Shown piece by piece: positions 17,857-25,126 of a stretch of 64,000 nt of DNA. Source of the DNA: Ga0077536 sp035325705 (GTDB lineage Bacteria > Pseudomonadota > Gammaproteobacteria > Ga0077536); NCBI GenBank assembly GCA_035325705.1, contig DAOKZI010000010.1:62001-126000 (forward strand), given 5' to 3'. A program made the translations under genes and the position numbers. Under the pieces are notes generated by a model. It saw nothing but the letters and a program-made list of their open reading frames with translations, did no database searches and was not told the DNA's origin. The stretch's first letter is position 1; each line of letters opens with the position of its first letter.

Positions 17857-19251
17857 CTATCCCAGCCACGCCCGAAGCCATCCCCGCAGCAGGCGCCAGA
17901 CGCTGCCCGACGAGGAATCCGCGAGCTCGCTCAGCGCCGGCAGCGCTGCGTTCGCCGGATCGAGCTGCCGCGCCAGCGCGAGGAAGGCACGCGCCTGGCG
18001 CGGATCGCCGGCGGCGATCGCGCGCTCGGCGAGCAGCGCATAGGCCGTGGCCATGTCGCGAAAGCCGGCGCCGACGCCGGGGTGATCCGGTGCGATCTGG
18101 CGCAGCCGCGTGAAGTAGTAGTAGGCATTGTCCTTGGGCGGCGCGCTCAGCCGGAACTCGCTGATGCTGTGACGCCCGAGCCAAAGCAGCGCGGCGACGA
18201 TTTCGTCCGTGGCCACCGCACCGGCCGCCGCCGGTGCCGCCGTCGGCGCCGCGACGGGCAGATGCGCCTGCGCGGCCGGCGCAATCGCAAAGTCGGGCGC
18301 CGCCAGGCGGCGTTCGACGACGAAGAGCGCCCCGTAGCCGAGGAGCGCCACCAGCAATGCCGCCAGCAGCGCGACCCGCGGCCGCGCACCGCGCGGCGCC
18401 GCCGACGAGGGGAGGGTCGCGGCGGCGGGCGCGGCGCCCTCCAGGGCCGCGAGCACGCCGCGCCGGCGCAGCATGCCGAGATAGTGCAGCAGCGCGTCGA
18501 TGTCGCGGAAACGCTCGCTGCGCGACTTCGCCGTCATCAGATCCATCAGCCCCTGCAGCGCTTCGAACGGCGCGGGCAGCGGCGGCATCGGCGCCTTCCG
18601 ATGCGCATAGATGACGTCGATGATCGAGCCCGACACAAACGGCTTCCGGCCCGTCAGCATCTCGTAGAGGATGATGCCGAGCGCATAGATGTCCGCGCCG
18701 TGGTCGACGCTGCCGGAATCCACCTGCTCCGGCGCCATGTAGTTCGGGCTGCCGAGGAAAATGCCGGCACCGGTGAGATCGCCGTCGCCCTTCAGCGACT
18801 TCGCAATCCCGAAGTCGGTCAGCACCGGCGCGCCGTCGCGCCGAAAGAGGATGTTGCCGGGCTTCACGTCGCGATGGATCACGCCGTGCGCGTGCGCATA
18901 GCCGAGCGCCGAGGCGATTTTTTCGAGCACCTCGAGGGCAAGCCCCGGCGGCAGCGGTCCCTCGGCGAGACGCTGTTTGAGATCCCCGCCCTCGACGTAT
19001 TCCATCGAGAGGTAAACCAGGCGACCGGCCGTGCCGATATCGTGGATCGTGACGATGTGGGGATGGCGCAGCCCGGCGATGAGCCGGCCTTCGTTGAGAA
19101 AACGCTGCAGCGCCTGCGGCGTATCGGCGAGCGCCGTGTCGAGCACCTTGAGCACGACGGGCCGGCCCAGCGAGATCTGGGTCGCGAGATAGGCAGCGGC
19201 GGTGGCGCCCTGCGCGAGACAGCGCTCGATCTCGTAGCCTGGGATCTCCAT
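17857..19251 (-). CDS. Membrane-anchored Ser/Thr protein kinase
   Basis: A 464-residue Hanks-type kinase. The catalytic lysine is Lys35 (VVLKVL), with HRDVKPGN at 126-133, DFG at 146-148 and APE at 173-175. The glycine loop (AQGATAAAY) is glycine-poor compared with the usual pattern. The kinase domain is followed by one membrane segment (about 293-312) and a ~150-residue outside domain with a TPR-like end (AERAIAAGDPRQARAFLALARQLDPANAALP). This is the layout of sensor kinases that read a periplasmic signal. It is divergent from rsd. A TATACT lies only 8 bases before the ATG. Substrates are unknown. Confidence 0.88.
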   Translation of the reverse strand: MEIPGYEIERCLAQGATAAAYLATQISLGRPVVLKVLDTALADTPQALQRFLNEGRLIAGLRHPHIVTIHDIGTAGRLVYLSMEYVEGGDLKQRLAEGPLPPGLALEVLEKIASALGYAHAHGVIHRDVKPGNILFRRDGAPVLTDFGIAKSLKGDGDLTGAGIFLGSPNYMAPEQVDSGSVDHGADIYALGIILYEMLTGRKPFVSGSIIDVIYAHRKAPMPPLPAPFEALQGLMDLMTAKSRSERFRDIDALLHYLGMLRRRGVLAALEGAAPAAATLPSSAAPRGARPRVALLAALLVALLGYGALFVVERRLAAPDFAIAPAAQAHLPVAAPTAAPAAAGAVATDEIVAALLWLGRHSISEFRLSAPPKDNAYYYFTRLRQIAPDHPGVGAGFRDMATAYALLAERAIAAGDPRQARAFLALARQLDPANAALPALSELADSSSGSVWRLLRGWLRAWLG

Positions 19252-19384
19252 CTTGCTGAGTATAAAAGGGGTACGACCGCGGGGCCGTCCGCGTCACGGC
19301 ATTTAACGAGGTTTGACGTGCGCGGCGCGCGAGCGGTCGATACAGTTGAGGCACAGGAACAGATTCGAATGGAAGGGACAGGCC

Positions 19385-19867
19385 ATGGCCAAAGCAGCGA
19401 AAGCGGTCAAGCATCCGCGCTCCGGGACTCGCCAACTGATCGACGACATGCTCACGCAGCGCACGCGCATGCTGAAGCTCCTGTGCGACCTATCGCAGCA
19501 GGATCTGAAGCACGCCGATGACGCCGTGCGTGAAACCCTCGACGACTTTCTGAGCGTGCTCGTCGACTACATCGCCGCCGGCCACTTCGGCCTCTACGAA
19601 CGCATCGCGATGGGCAGCGAACGCCGCACTCCGGTGGTCGAAACCGCCCGCGAAATCTATCCCCGCATCGCCGACACCACCGTCGCCGCCGTCGAGTTCA
19701 ACGAACGCTACGGCAGCGCCGACGGCTCGACGCTGGCCGCGCGCCTCGCGCGCGATCTGTCGACGCTGGGCGAAGAAGTCACTACACGCATCGAGCTCGA
19801 AGATCGCCTGATCCACGCGATGCTCGGCGCCGGCTACGCCATTCCGCAGCTCGCCGCCGCGCATTGA
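19385..19867 (+). CDS. rsd: Rsd/AlgQ family anti-sigma-70 regulator
   Basis: A 160-residue helical protein the same size as E. coli Rsd (158). It carries the family pattern RQLIDDMLTQRTRMLKLLCD, LVDYIAAGHFGLYERI and RIELEDRLIHAMLGAGY. Rsd binds the housekeeping sigma factor in stationary phase and frees core RNA polymerase for alternative sigma factors; the Pseudomonas homologue AlgQ affects alginate and siderophore genes. It has a basic N-terminal extension (MAKAAKAVKHPRSG). A TTGACG at 19313-19318 could be a -35, but its -10 is weak. GGAAGGGACAGGCC precedes the ATG. Confidence 0.9.
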   Translation: MAKAAKAVKHPRSGTRQLIDDMLTQRTRMLKLLCDLSQQDLKHADDAVRETLDDFLSVLVDYIAAGHFGLYERIAMGSERRTPVVETAREIYPRIADTTVAAVEFNERYGSADGSTLAARLARDLSTLGEEVTTRIELEDRLIHAMLGAGYAIPQLAAAH

Positions 19868-19870
19868 GCC

Positions 19871-20027
19871 GCGCGGAAGGAGCAGCGAATCCGGGCTTCG
19901 GTGCCCGCGATCGACGCTTCCTCCCGTAGCCCGCAAGGAGCGCAGCGGAATGCGGGGTTGGGCCGCGAAGATGGCGCCGTGCCATCCCTTCCCGGAAGCA
20001 GCGCCGCTGCGCGGCGCTGCTTCCGGG
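19871..20027. repeat. GTAGCCCGG-type repeats and a perfect 16-bp hairpin
   Basis: A degenerate copy lies at 19871-19895 and a full copy at 19926-19956. At 19991-20027 two half-units are fused head to head into a perfect hairpin: 16-base arms (CCCGGAAGCAGCGCCG and complement) around CTGCG. It lies just downstream of rsd and could end its transcription. The whole 19868-20247 gap contains repeats only. Confidence 0.8.
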
Positions 20028-20048
20028 CTACGAAGAGACGTGGTCTTC

Positions 20049-20188
20049 GTAGCCCGGATGAGCGCAGCGAATCCGGGGTTCGGCGCATCGGCGCGGGCGC
20101 ATCTTTCACCGCAACGCACGAGGCACACTCGAACGAGCGTGCCTCGGCAGGCGTTCGATCCCGGATTCGCGTTGCTCATCCGGGCTAC
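20049..20188. repeat. Composite ~140-bp element (inverted GTAGCCCGG ends plus core)
   Basis: A forward terminal unit (20049-20077) and an inverted one (20160-20188) enclose an ~82-base core starting GTTCGGC and ending GCGTTCGATC. The core is recognisably homologous, directly or as reverse complement, to those at 21512-21590, 39136-39215 and 41898-41976, so the whole 140 bp behaves as one element. Confidence 0.75.
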
Positions 20189-20204
20189 AAGACGATCGCC
20201 TCTC

Positions 20205-20235
20205 GTAGCCCGGGTGCAGCGTAGCGGAACCCGGG
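20205..20235 (+). repeat. GTAGCCCGGGTGCAGC-type palindromic repeat
   Basis: A single forward unit of the subtype with GTGCAGCGTAGCGG in its middle, immediately upstream of the TerB gene stop. The same subtype occurs at 45279-45309, 56376-56406 and 60610-60640. Confidence 0.75.
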
Positions 20236-20247
20236 ATCTTCGACCGC

Positions 20248-20700
20248 TCACCCCCGTCCTTCGAGCACCGCGAGCTTTGCCGCGATGAAGTCCCGATGCG
20301 AGAGATGGAGCAGATCCGCGATCTTGCGCAGGTAGTACTCCTCGAAGTGATCGATGCGCCCGTCCGCCTGCGCGACGCGCCAGAGCTCGCGCAGGAGCTT
20401 CTTCTTACGCCCCGCCGGCAGCTCGCGATTCAACACCTCGGTGAACTCGTAGAGGCTCACCGCGTTCTCCACCGCCGGCGCGGCGAGATCGACCAGCGCG
20501 TTGGACTCTTCCGGTGTGATCCCGAATACTGCCGCCGCCGCGGCGAGGACCGCGGCGAGCTCCTCCTGCGTAACGGCATGATCGGCGCGGCCGATCTCGA
20601 GCAGCAGCGCGACGACCGCGAGCTGCAGCGTATGCTCGCCGCGCCCGTCCTCCGTCGCCTGGGACAGGGTGCGCGCGAGATCCTTCAGAATCTTCAGCAT
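20248..20700 (-). CDS. TerB-family tellurite-resistance-like protein
   Basis: A 150-residue all-helical protein matching the TerB-like family (cd07313 type). Features are MLKILKDLARTLSQA, the helical core LALLLEIGRADHAVTQEE-like segment with acidic residues, and the C-terminal WRVAQADGRIDHFEEYYLRKIADLLHL. Family members carry metal-coordinating acidic residues and occur in stress and envelope contexts; the name does not prove tellurite resistance. The ATG at 20700 is 45 bases from the divergent rsmE start, so they share a promoter region. Confidence 0.8.
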   Translation of the reverse strand: MLKILKDLARTLSQATEDGRGEHTLQLAVVALLLEIGRADHAVTQEELAAVLAAAAAVFGITPEESNALVDLAAPAVENAVSLYEFTEVLNRELPAGRKKKLLRELWRVAQADGRIDHFEEYYLRKIADLLHLSHRDFIAAKLAVLEGRG

Positions 20701-20745
20701 GGTGATCGACCGTTCGATGCGAACGTGGGAGACGGGACGAGCGCG

Positions 20746-21471
20746 ATGACGCCGCGCATCTACAGCGCACAGCCGCTCGCGCGCGACAGCGACATTGTGC
20801 TGGACGCCGTCGCCGCCCGCCACCTCAGAGAAGCGCTGCGGCTCGTCGCCGGCGACGCGCTCGTGCTGTTCGACGGCCGCGGTGGCGAATACGAGGCGGT
20901 GCTCACGCGCGTCTCGCGCCAGGAAGTCGCGGTGCAGGTCGGCGCCCATCGCACCGCCGATCGCGAGTCGCCGCTGGTGCTGACGCTGGCGCAGGGCATT
21001 TCCCGCGGCGAACGCATGGACTTCACGCTGCAGAAAGCCGTTGAGCTCGGCGTCGCGCGGCTCGTCCCGCTCCTCACCGAGCGCAGCACCGTGAAGCTCG
21101 ACGCAGCCCGCGCGGCAAAGCGCACGGAGCACTGGGCCGGCATCGTGCGCCACGCCTGCGAGCAGAGCGGCCGCACGCGGCTGCCCGTACTCGCACCGCC
21201 GACGCGCCTCGAGGCTTATGCCGTCGGCGAAACCGCCGTCGCGAAGCTCCTGCTCGATCCGCAAGCCGACACACCGCTCGCGGCCCTGCCGCCGGCCCCT
21301 TCGATCGCGCTTGCGATCGGCCCCGAAGGCGGTTTCGGCGCGAACGAACGTGTGCTGCTCGCCGCCGCCGGCTTTCGCGCCGTGCGCCTGGGGCCGCGCG
21401 TCCTGCGCACCGAAACCGCCGCGCTCGTCGCGCTCAGCATCCTGCAGGCGAAGCTCGGCGATTTGGCCTAG
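20746..21471 (+). CDS. rsmE: 16S rRNA (uracil-1498-N3)-methyltransferase
   Basis: Methylates N3 of U1498 in 16S rRNA on the assembled small subunit, using S-adenosylmethionine. The 241-residue length is that of RsmE (E. coli 243). A PUA-like N-terminal domain (MTPRIYSAQPLARDSDIVLD) is followed by a SPOUT knot with GISRGERMDFTLQKAVELGV, the SAM loop ALAIGPEGGFGANE, and LGPRVLRTETAALVALSILQ at the end. The ATG at 20746 aligns with the family start. Confidence 0.95.
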   Translation: MTPRIYSAQPLARDSDIVLDAVAARHLREALRLVAGDALVLFDGRGGEYEAVLTRVSRQEVAVQVGAHRTADRESPLVLTLAQGISRGERMDFTLQKAVELGVARLVPLLTERSTVKLDAARAAKRTEHWAGIVRHACEQSGRTRLPVLAPPTRLEAYAVGETAVAKLLLDPQADTPLAALPPAPSIALAIGPEGGFGANERVLLAAAGFRAVRLGPRVLRTETAALVALSILQAKLGDLA

Positions 21472-21482
21472 CGCTTGGTCTC

Positions 21483-21619
21483 GTAGCCCGGATGAGCAAC
21501 GCGAATCCGGGATCGAACGCCCGCGGAGGCGCGCTCGCTCGAGCGTGCCTCACGTTACGCCAAGAAGGTATTCCGCTCGACATGCCGAACCCCGGATTCG
21601 CTGCGCTCATCCGGGCTAC
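21483..21619. repeat. Composite ~140-bp element (inverted GTAGCCCGG ends plus core)
   Basis: A forward end (21483-21511) and an inverted end (21591-21619) flank a ~79-base core. The core's reverse complement matches the core at 20078-20159, including GAGGCAC, CTCGA and the final GCGTTCGATC. A third, truncated end follows at 21636-21650, just before the algR stop. Confidence 0.75.
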
Positions 21620-21654
21620 AAGAGGATCGTCTCTCGTAGCCCGGAAGCACCGCC

Positions 21655-22392
21655 TCATGCGCGCAGACGTTTCCTCACCTGCGCCAGCAGGCGGCGGCTG
21701 ACCGCCAGCTTGCCGGCGACGCCGCGCAGTACGACGCTCGCATTGCCGAGCGCGTCGCGCTCCAGCGCGCTGACCTGGGCGACGGCGACGAGGGTGTTGC
21801 GGTGGATGCGAAGAAAGGCGTCGCCGAGCTCTTCTTCCAGCGCCTTCAAGGCTTCCTCGATCAGGAGCTCACCGCCCGGGTGGAACACCGATACATAACC
21901 CCGATCGGCCTGCAGATAGCGCACCTCGGCGAGCGGCACGAGCTTCAGATTGCCTTTGACGAGCGCGCTGAAATGCGTGCGCGCCCGCGCGCCGCCGCCG
22001 CGCGCGCTGCCGGCGGCCGTGGCCCGTGCGAGCGTCAGGACTTCCGCCTTGGCGAGCGCGGCGCGCAGCCGTTCGGGCCTGATCGGCTTCAACAGATAGT
22101 CGATCGCCTGCGCCTCGAAAGCGGCGAGCGCGTGTTCGTCGTAGGCGGTCGTGAAGATCACGGCCGGCGCCGGCGCGCAGCGCGCGAGGTGCAGCGCGGC
22201 TTCGAGCCCGTCCATGCCCGGCATGCGGATGTCGAGCAGCACGACGTCCGGACGCTCGCGGGCCGCGAGAGCAAGCGCCTCGAGGCCCGACCCCGCCTCG
22301 CCGACGACCTCGCCTGCGGCCAGCTCGGCGAGCAGGGCGCGCAGGCGTTCGCGCGCGAGCGGTTCATCGTCGACGACGAGGATGCGGGGCAT
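21655..22392 (-). CDS. algR: LytTR-family response regulator (AlgR-like)
   Basis: A 245-residue regulator. It has an N-terminal receiver with Asp8/Asp9 (VVDDEP), phospho-acceptor Asp54 (VVLLDIRMPGMDG) and the FTTAYDEHALAAF and DYLLKPI segments. The C-terminal LytTR DNA-binding domain starts at about residue 140 and includes HFSALVKGNLKLVPL, VRYLQADRGYVSV and FLRIHRNTLVAV. AlgR controls alginate and type IV pilus genes in Pseudomonas. The sensor gene algZ ends 8 bases upstream. In Pseudomonas hemC follows algR; here a repeat element and rsmE are found instead. Confidence 0.88.
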   Translation of the reverse strand: MPRILVVDDEPLARERLRALLAELAAGEVVGEAGSGLEALALAARERPDVVLLDIRMPGMDGLEAALHLARCAPAPAVIFTTAYDEHALAAFEAQAIDYLLKPIRPERLRAALAKAEVLTLARATAAGSARGGGARARTHFSALVKGNLKLVPLAEVRYLQADRGYVSVFHPGGELLIEEALKALEEELGDAFLRIHRNTLVAVAQVSALERDALGNASVVLRGVAGKLAVSRRLLAQVRKRLRA

Positions 22393-22400
22393 CGCGCGCC

Positions 22401-23453
22401 TCAGGTCCAGGTCACCGGCCAAGTAACGCGCGCGCGATAGCGGCCGTCGCCGTCGCGATCGCGCTCGAGCTCCAGCCGCCCGCGCGCGCCGAAGTGCGCG
22501 GCGAGCCGCTGGCGCACGTTCTCCTGCGCGAGGTGGTTGCCGCCGTCGCGCCCGCCCTCGGGGCCGACGGGATTGACGATCTCGATCGTGAGCTTCTCGC
22601 CTTCGCGCCGGCCCTCGATGCGGATCACGCCGCCCGCCGGCGTGGGCTCGATGCCGTGGTAGATCGCGTTCTCGACCAGCGGCTGCAGGGTCAGCGGCGG
22701 AATGCGCGCGCCCTCCGGCAGATCCTCGATCGCCCATTCGACCGCGAGCCGCGGACCCAGCCGCAGGCCCTCGATCGCGAGATAGCGCCGCACGAGCTCG
22801 CATTCGCTCGCGAGCGTCACGAGGTGACGCGGCTCGGACAGGCTCGCGCGGAACAGATCCGCGAGATCCTCGATCGCGCGCTCGGCGCGCGCGGCGTCGC
22901 TGCGCGTGAGGCTCGCGATCGTGTTCATGCAGTTGAAGAGGAAGTGCGGCCGGATGCGCGCCTGCAGGGCCTGAAGCCGCGCCGTCGCCGCCGCGGCCGT
23001 GCGCTGCTTCCATTGATGCTGCACGTAGAAATAGCGCAGCACGAGGGCGGCGACGATCGCGGAAATCGACAGCGTGCGCAGCCAGAAGTCGCGCGCCTCC
23101 AGCGCGATCAGCGCGACCTCGCCGCCGCGCGGGTAGACGACGAACCAGGCGAGGCCGCAGACCGCGGCGGCGACCGCCATCACCAGCGCATAGGACAGCG
23201 CGGCCGCCGCGCGCTCGCCGTGACGCGACAGCCAGCGCCGCGACAGGCACAGCACGGCCGCGGCCGACATGCCTATCCACTGCACGTACAGCGACAGCAA
23301 TGCCAGCTCATGGAGCGCGATGCCGCCGAAGCCCGCGCGCGCGACCACCAGCACGAACACCAGCAGCTCGCCGATGATGACGACCGCGAACAGCGGCCGC
23401 ACCCCGCAGAGATCCGGTAGGAAGGAGTCCTCGAGCGTGGTCGCTGATTTCAT
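22401..23453 (-). CDS. algZ: LytS-type sensor histidine kinase (AlgZ/FimS-like)
   Basis: A 350-residue inner-membrane kinase with four or more hydrophobic segments between residues 18 and 145. The His-kinase box is RPHFLFNCMNTIASL (His170) and the ATP-binding domain includes PPLTLQPLVENAIYHGI and GGNHLAQENVRQRL. It is the partner of the AlgR-like regulator 8 bases downstream. The start chosen is the ATG at 23453 (MKSATTLEDSFLPDLCG), consistent with relatives. Its gene is divergent from argH, as in Pseudomonas. Confidence 0.88.
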   Translation of the reverse strand: MKSATTLEDSFLPDLCGVRPLFAVVIIGELLVFVLVVARAGFGGIALHELALLSLYVQWIGMSAAAVLCLSRRWLSRHGERAAAALSYALVMAVAAAVCGLAWFVVYPRGGEVALIALEARDFWLRTLSISAIVAALVLRYFYVQHQWKQRTAAAATARLQALQARIRPHFLFNCMNTIASLTRSDAARAERAIEDLADLFRASLSEPRHLVTLASECELVRRYLAIEGLRLGPRLAVEWAIEDLPEGARIPPLTLQPLVENAIYHGIEPTPAGGVIRIEGRREGEKLTIEIVNPVGPEGGRDGGNHLAQENVRQRLAAHFGARGRLELERDRDGDGRYRARVTWPVTWT

Positions 23454-23586
23454 CGGCGTGATATGGACGCTTCCCGGCCGGCGCGGCATGCGTCGCGGTC
23501 CCCTCGCCGCGGCGCATCGGATCGGCAGTGTCTGGCGCGAGCAGTGGCCCGTCAATGACTTACCGCGTGTAGCGGCAGGCCTGGGA

Positions 23587-23592
23587 TATACT
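23587..23592 (+). promoter_or_regulatory. Putative -10 element for argH
   Basis: A TATACT stands 38 bases before the argH start in an otherwise GC-rich spacer. No strong -35 lies 16-18 bases upstream (ACCGCG/TTACCG only), so the assignment is tentative. Confidence 0.35.
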
Positions 23593-23630
23593 GCACGCTC
23601 GTTCCATCAGACCAGTCGAGCTCGCCGCGC

Positions 23631-25058
23631 ATGATCGATCGCGCCTCTCCTGCCACGCCCCCCGCGCCCGCCGCCGCTGCCGAGAAGCCGTGGGGCGGCC
23701 GCTTCGACGGCCCGACGGACGCCTTCGTCGAAGAGTTTACCGCGTCGGTCGCGTTCGACCGGCGCCTCTACGCGCATGACATCCAGGGCTCGATCGCGCA
23801 CGCGACGATGCTCGCCGCCGTCGGCGTGCTGAGCGCGGCGGAGCGCGACGCCATCGTTGCCGGGCTCGAAGCGATCCGCGCCGACATCGAGGCCGGCCGC
23901 TTCCCCTGGTCCGTGCAGCTCGAAGACGTGCACATGAACATCGAGAGCGCATTGACGGCGCGGATCGGCGAGGTCGGCAAGAAGCTCCACACCGCGCGCT
24001 CGCGCAACGATCAGGTGGCGACCGACATCCGCCTGTGGCTGCGCGAGGAGATCGATCGCCTCACCGGCATGCTCGATCGCCTGCTGCACGCGCTGGTCGA
24101 TCTCGCCGAGCGCGAGGCCGACACGGTGCTGCCCGGCTTCACGCATCTGCAGGCCGCGCAACCGGTGTCCTTCGGCCATCACCTGCTCGCCTGGTTCGAG
24201 ATGCTGCTGCGCGATCGCGAGCGCCTGCAGGACTGCCGCAAGCGGACCGATGCGCTGCCGCTCGGCGCCGGCGCGCTCGCCGGCACGAGCTTCCCGATCG
24301 ATCGCGCGCTGACGGCGCGGCTCCTCGGCTTCGCGCGGATCTGCGAGAACTCGCTAGACGCGGTGGCCGATCGCGACTTCGCGATCGAGTTTACCGCCTG
24401 CGCCGCGCTGATGATGGTGCACTTCTCGCGCATGGCGGAGGAGATGGTGCTGTGGAGCTCGCAGCAGTTCGGCTTCATCGAGCTCGCCGATGCCTTCTGC
24501 ACGGGCTCGAGCATGATGCCGCAGAAGAAGAACCCGGACGTGCCCGAGCTCGTGCGCGGCAAGTCCGGCCGCGTGCTCGGCCATCTCCTCGCGCTGCTGA
24601 CCTTGATGAAGAGTCAGCCGCTCGCGTACAACAAGGACAACCAGGAAGACAAGGAGCCCTTGTTCGACACCGCCGACACGCTGCGCGGCTGCCTGCGCGC
24701 CTTCGGCGATCTGGTGCCGACGATGCAGGTGAAGCGCGCGCGCATGCGCGAGGCCGCGCGCGCCGGCTTCACCACCGCGACCGATTTCGCCGACTACCTC
24801 GTGCGCCTCGGCATTCCGTTCCGCGACGCGCACGCGGTCGTCGGCGCCGCGGTGCGCCTCGCCGTCGAGCGCGATTGCGAACTAAAGGATCTTTCGCTCG
24901 CCGAACTGCAGGCGCTCGATGCGCGCATCGACGAGCGGGTCTACGCGTCCCTGGACGTCGACGCCGCGCTCGCCGCGCGCGCGCACCGCGGCGGCACCGC
25001 GCCGGCGCAGGTGCGCGCCGCCTGCGCCGCGGCGCGCACGCGCATTGCCGCGGCATGA
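23631..25058 (+). CDS. argH: Argininosuccinate lyase
   Basis: Splits argininosuccinate into arginine and fumarate, the last step of arginine synthesis. The 475-residue protein carries the fumarase/aspartase superfamily signature GSSMMPQKKNPDVPEL near residues 291-306. Other family segments are KPWGGRFDGPTDAFVEEFTA, EDVHMNIESALT, ARSRNDQVATD and GFTHLQAAQPVSFGHH. It is about 18 residues longer than the E. coli enzyme, because of an Ala/Pro-rich N-terminus. No other arg genes are adjacent; it is divergent from algZ. Confidence 0.97.
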   Translation: MIDRASPATPPAPAAAAEKPWGGRFDGPTDAFVEEFTASVAFDRRLYAHDIQGSIAHATMLAAVGVLSAAERDAIVAGLEAIRADIEAGRFPWSVQLEDVHMNIESALTARIGEVGKKLHTARSRNDQVATDIRLWLREEIDRLTGMLDRLLHALVDLAEREADTVLPGFTHLQAAQPVSFGHHLLAWFEMLLRDRERLQDCRKRTDALPLGAGALAGTSFPIDRALTARLLGFARICENSLDAVADRDFAIEFTACAALMMVHFSRMAEEMVLWSSQQFGFIELADAFCTGSSMMPQKKNPDVPELVRGKSGRVLGHLLALLTLMKSQPLAYNKDNQEDKEPLFDTADTLRGCLRAFGDLVPTMQVKRARMREAARAGFTTATDFADYLVRLGIPFRDAHAVVGAAVRLAVERDCELKDLSLAELQALDARIDERVYASLDVDAALAARAHRGGTAPAQVRAACAAARTRIAAA

Positions 25059-25115
25059 CGACGACCGGCGACAGTCGTTCACGCTCATGATCCCGTCCGC
25101 TTGAAGCGAAGCGGC

Positions 25116-25121
25116 AGGAGG
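25116..25121 (+). promoter_or_regulatory. Shine-Dalgarno AGGAGG fixing a TTG start
   Basis: A perfect AGGAGG lies 5 bases before the TTG at 25127. Translation from that TTG gives MKVFIRILLVLVGLVVLVV, the expected N-terminal membrane anchor of an AsmA protein, so the TTG is the real start despite its rarity. Confidence 0.75.
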
Positions 25122-25126
25122 CTGCA

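Noticed and set aside
19259..19264. TATACT on the minus strand as promoter of the Ser/Thr kinase with leaderless message
   Set aside because: It is only 8 bases from the ATG and has no -35; it could be coincidental.
16870..19521. 883-codon open frame on the plus strand
   Set aside because: It spans antisense of the AddB-like gene, an out-of-frame pass over the DUF4124 gene and antisense of the kinase. Its composition is low-complexity and the three overlapped genes have clear motifs.
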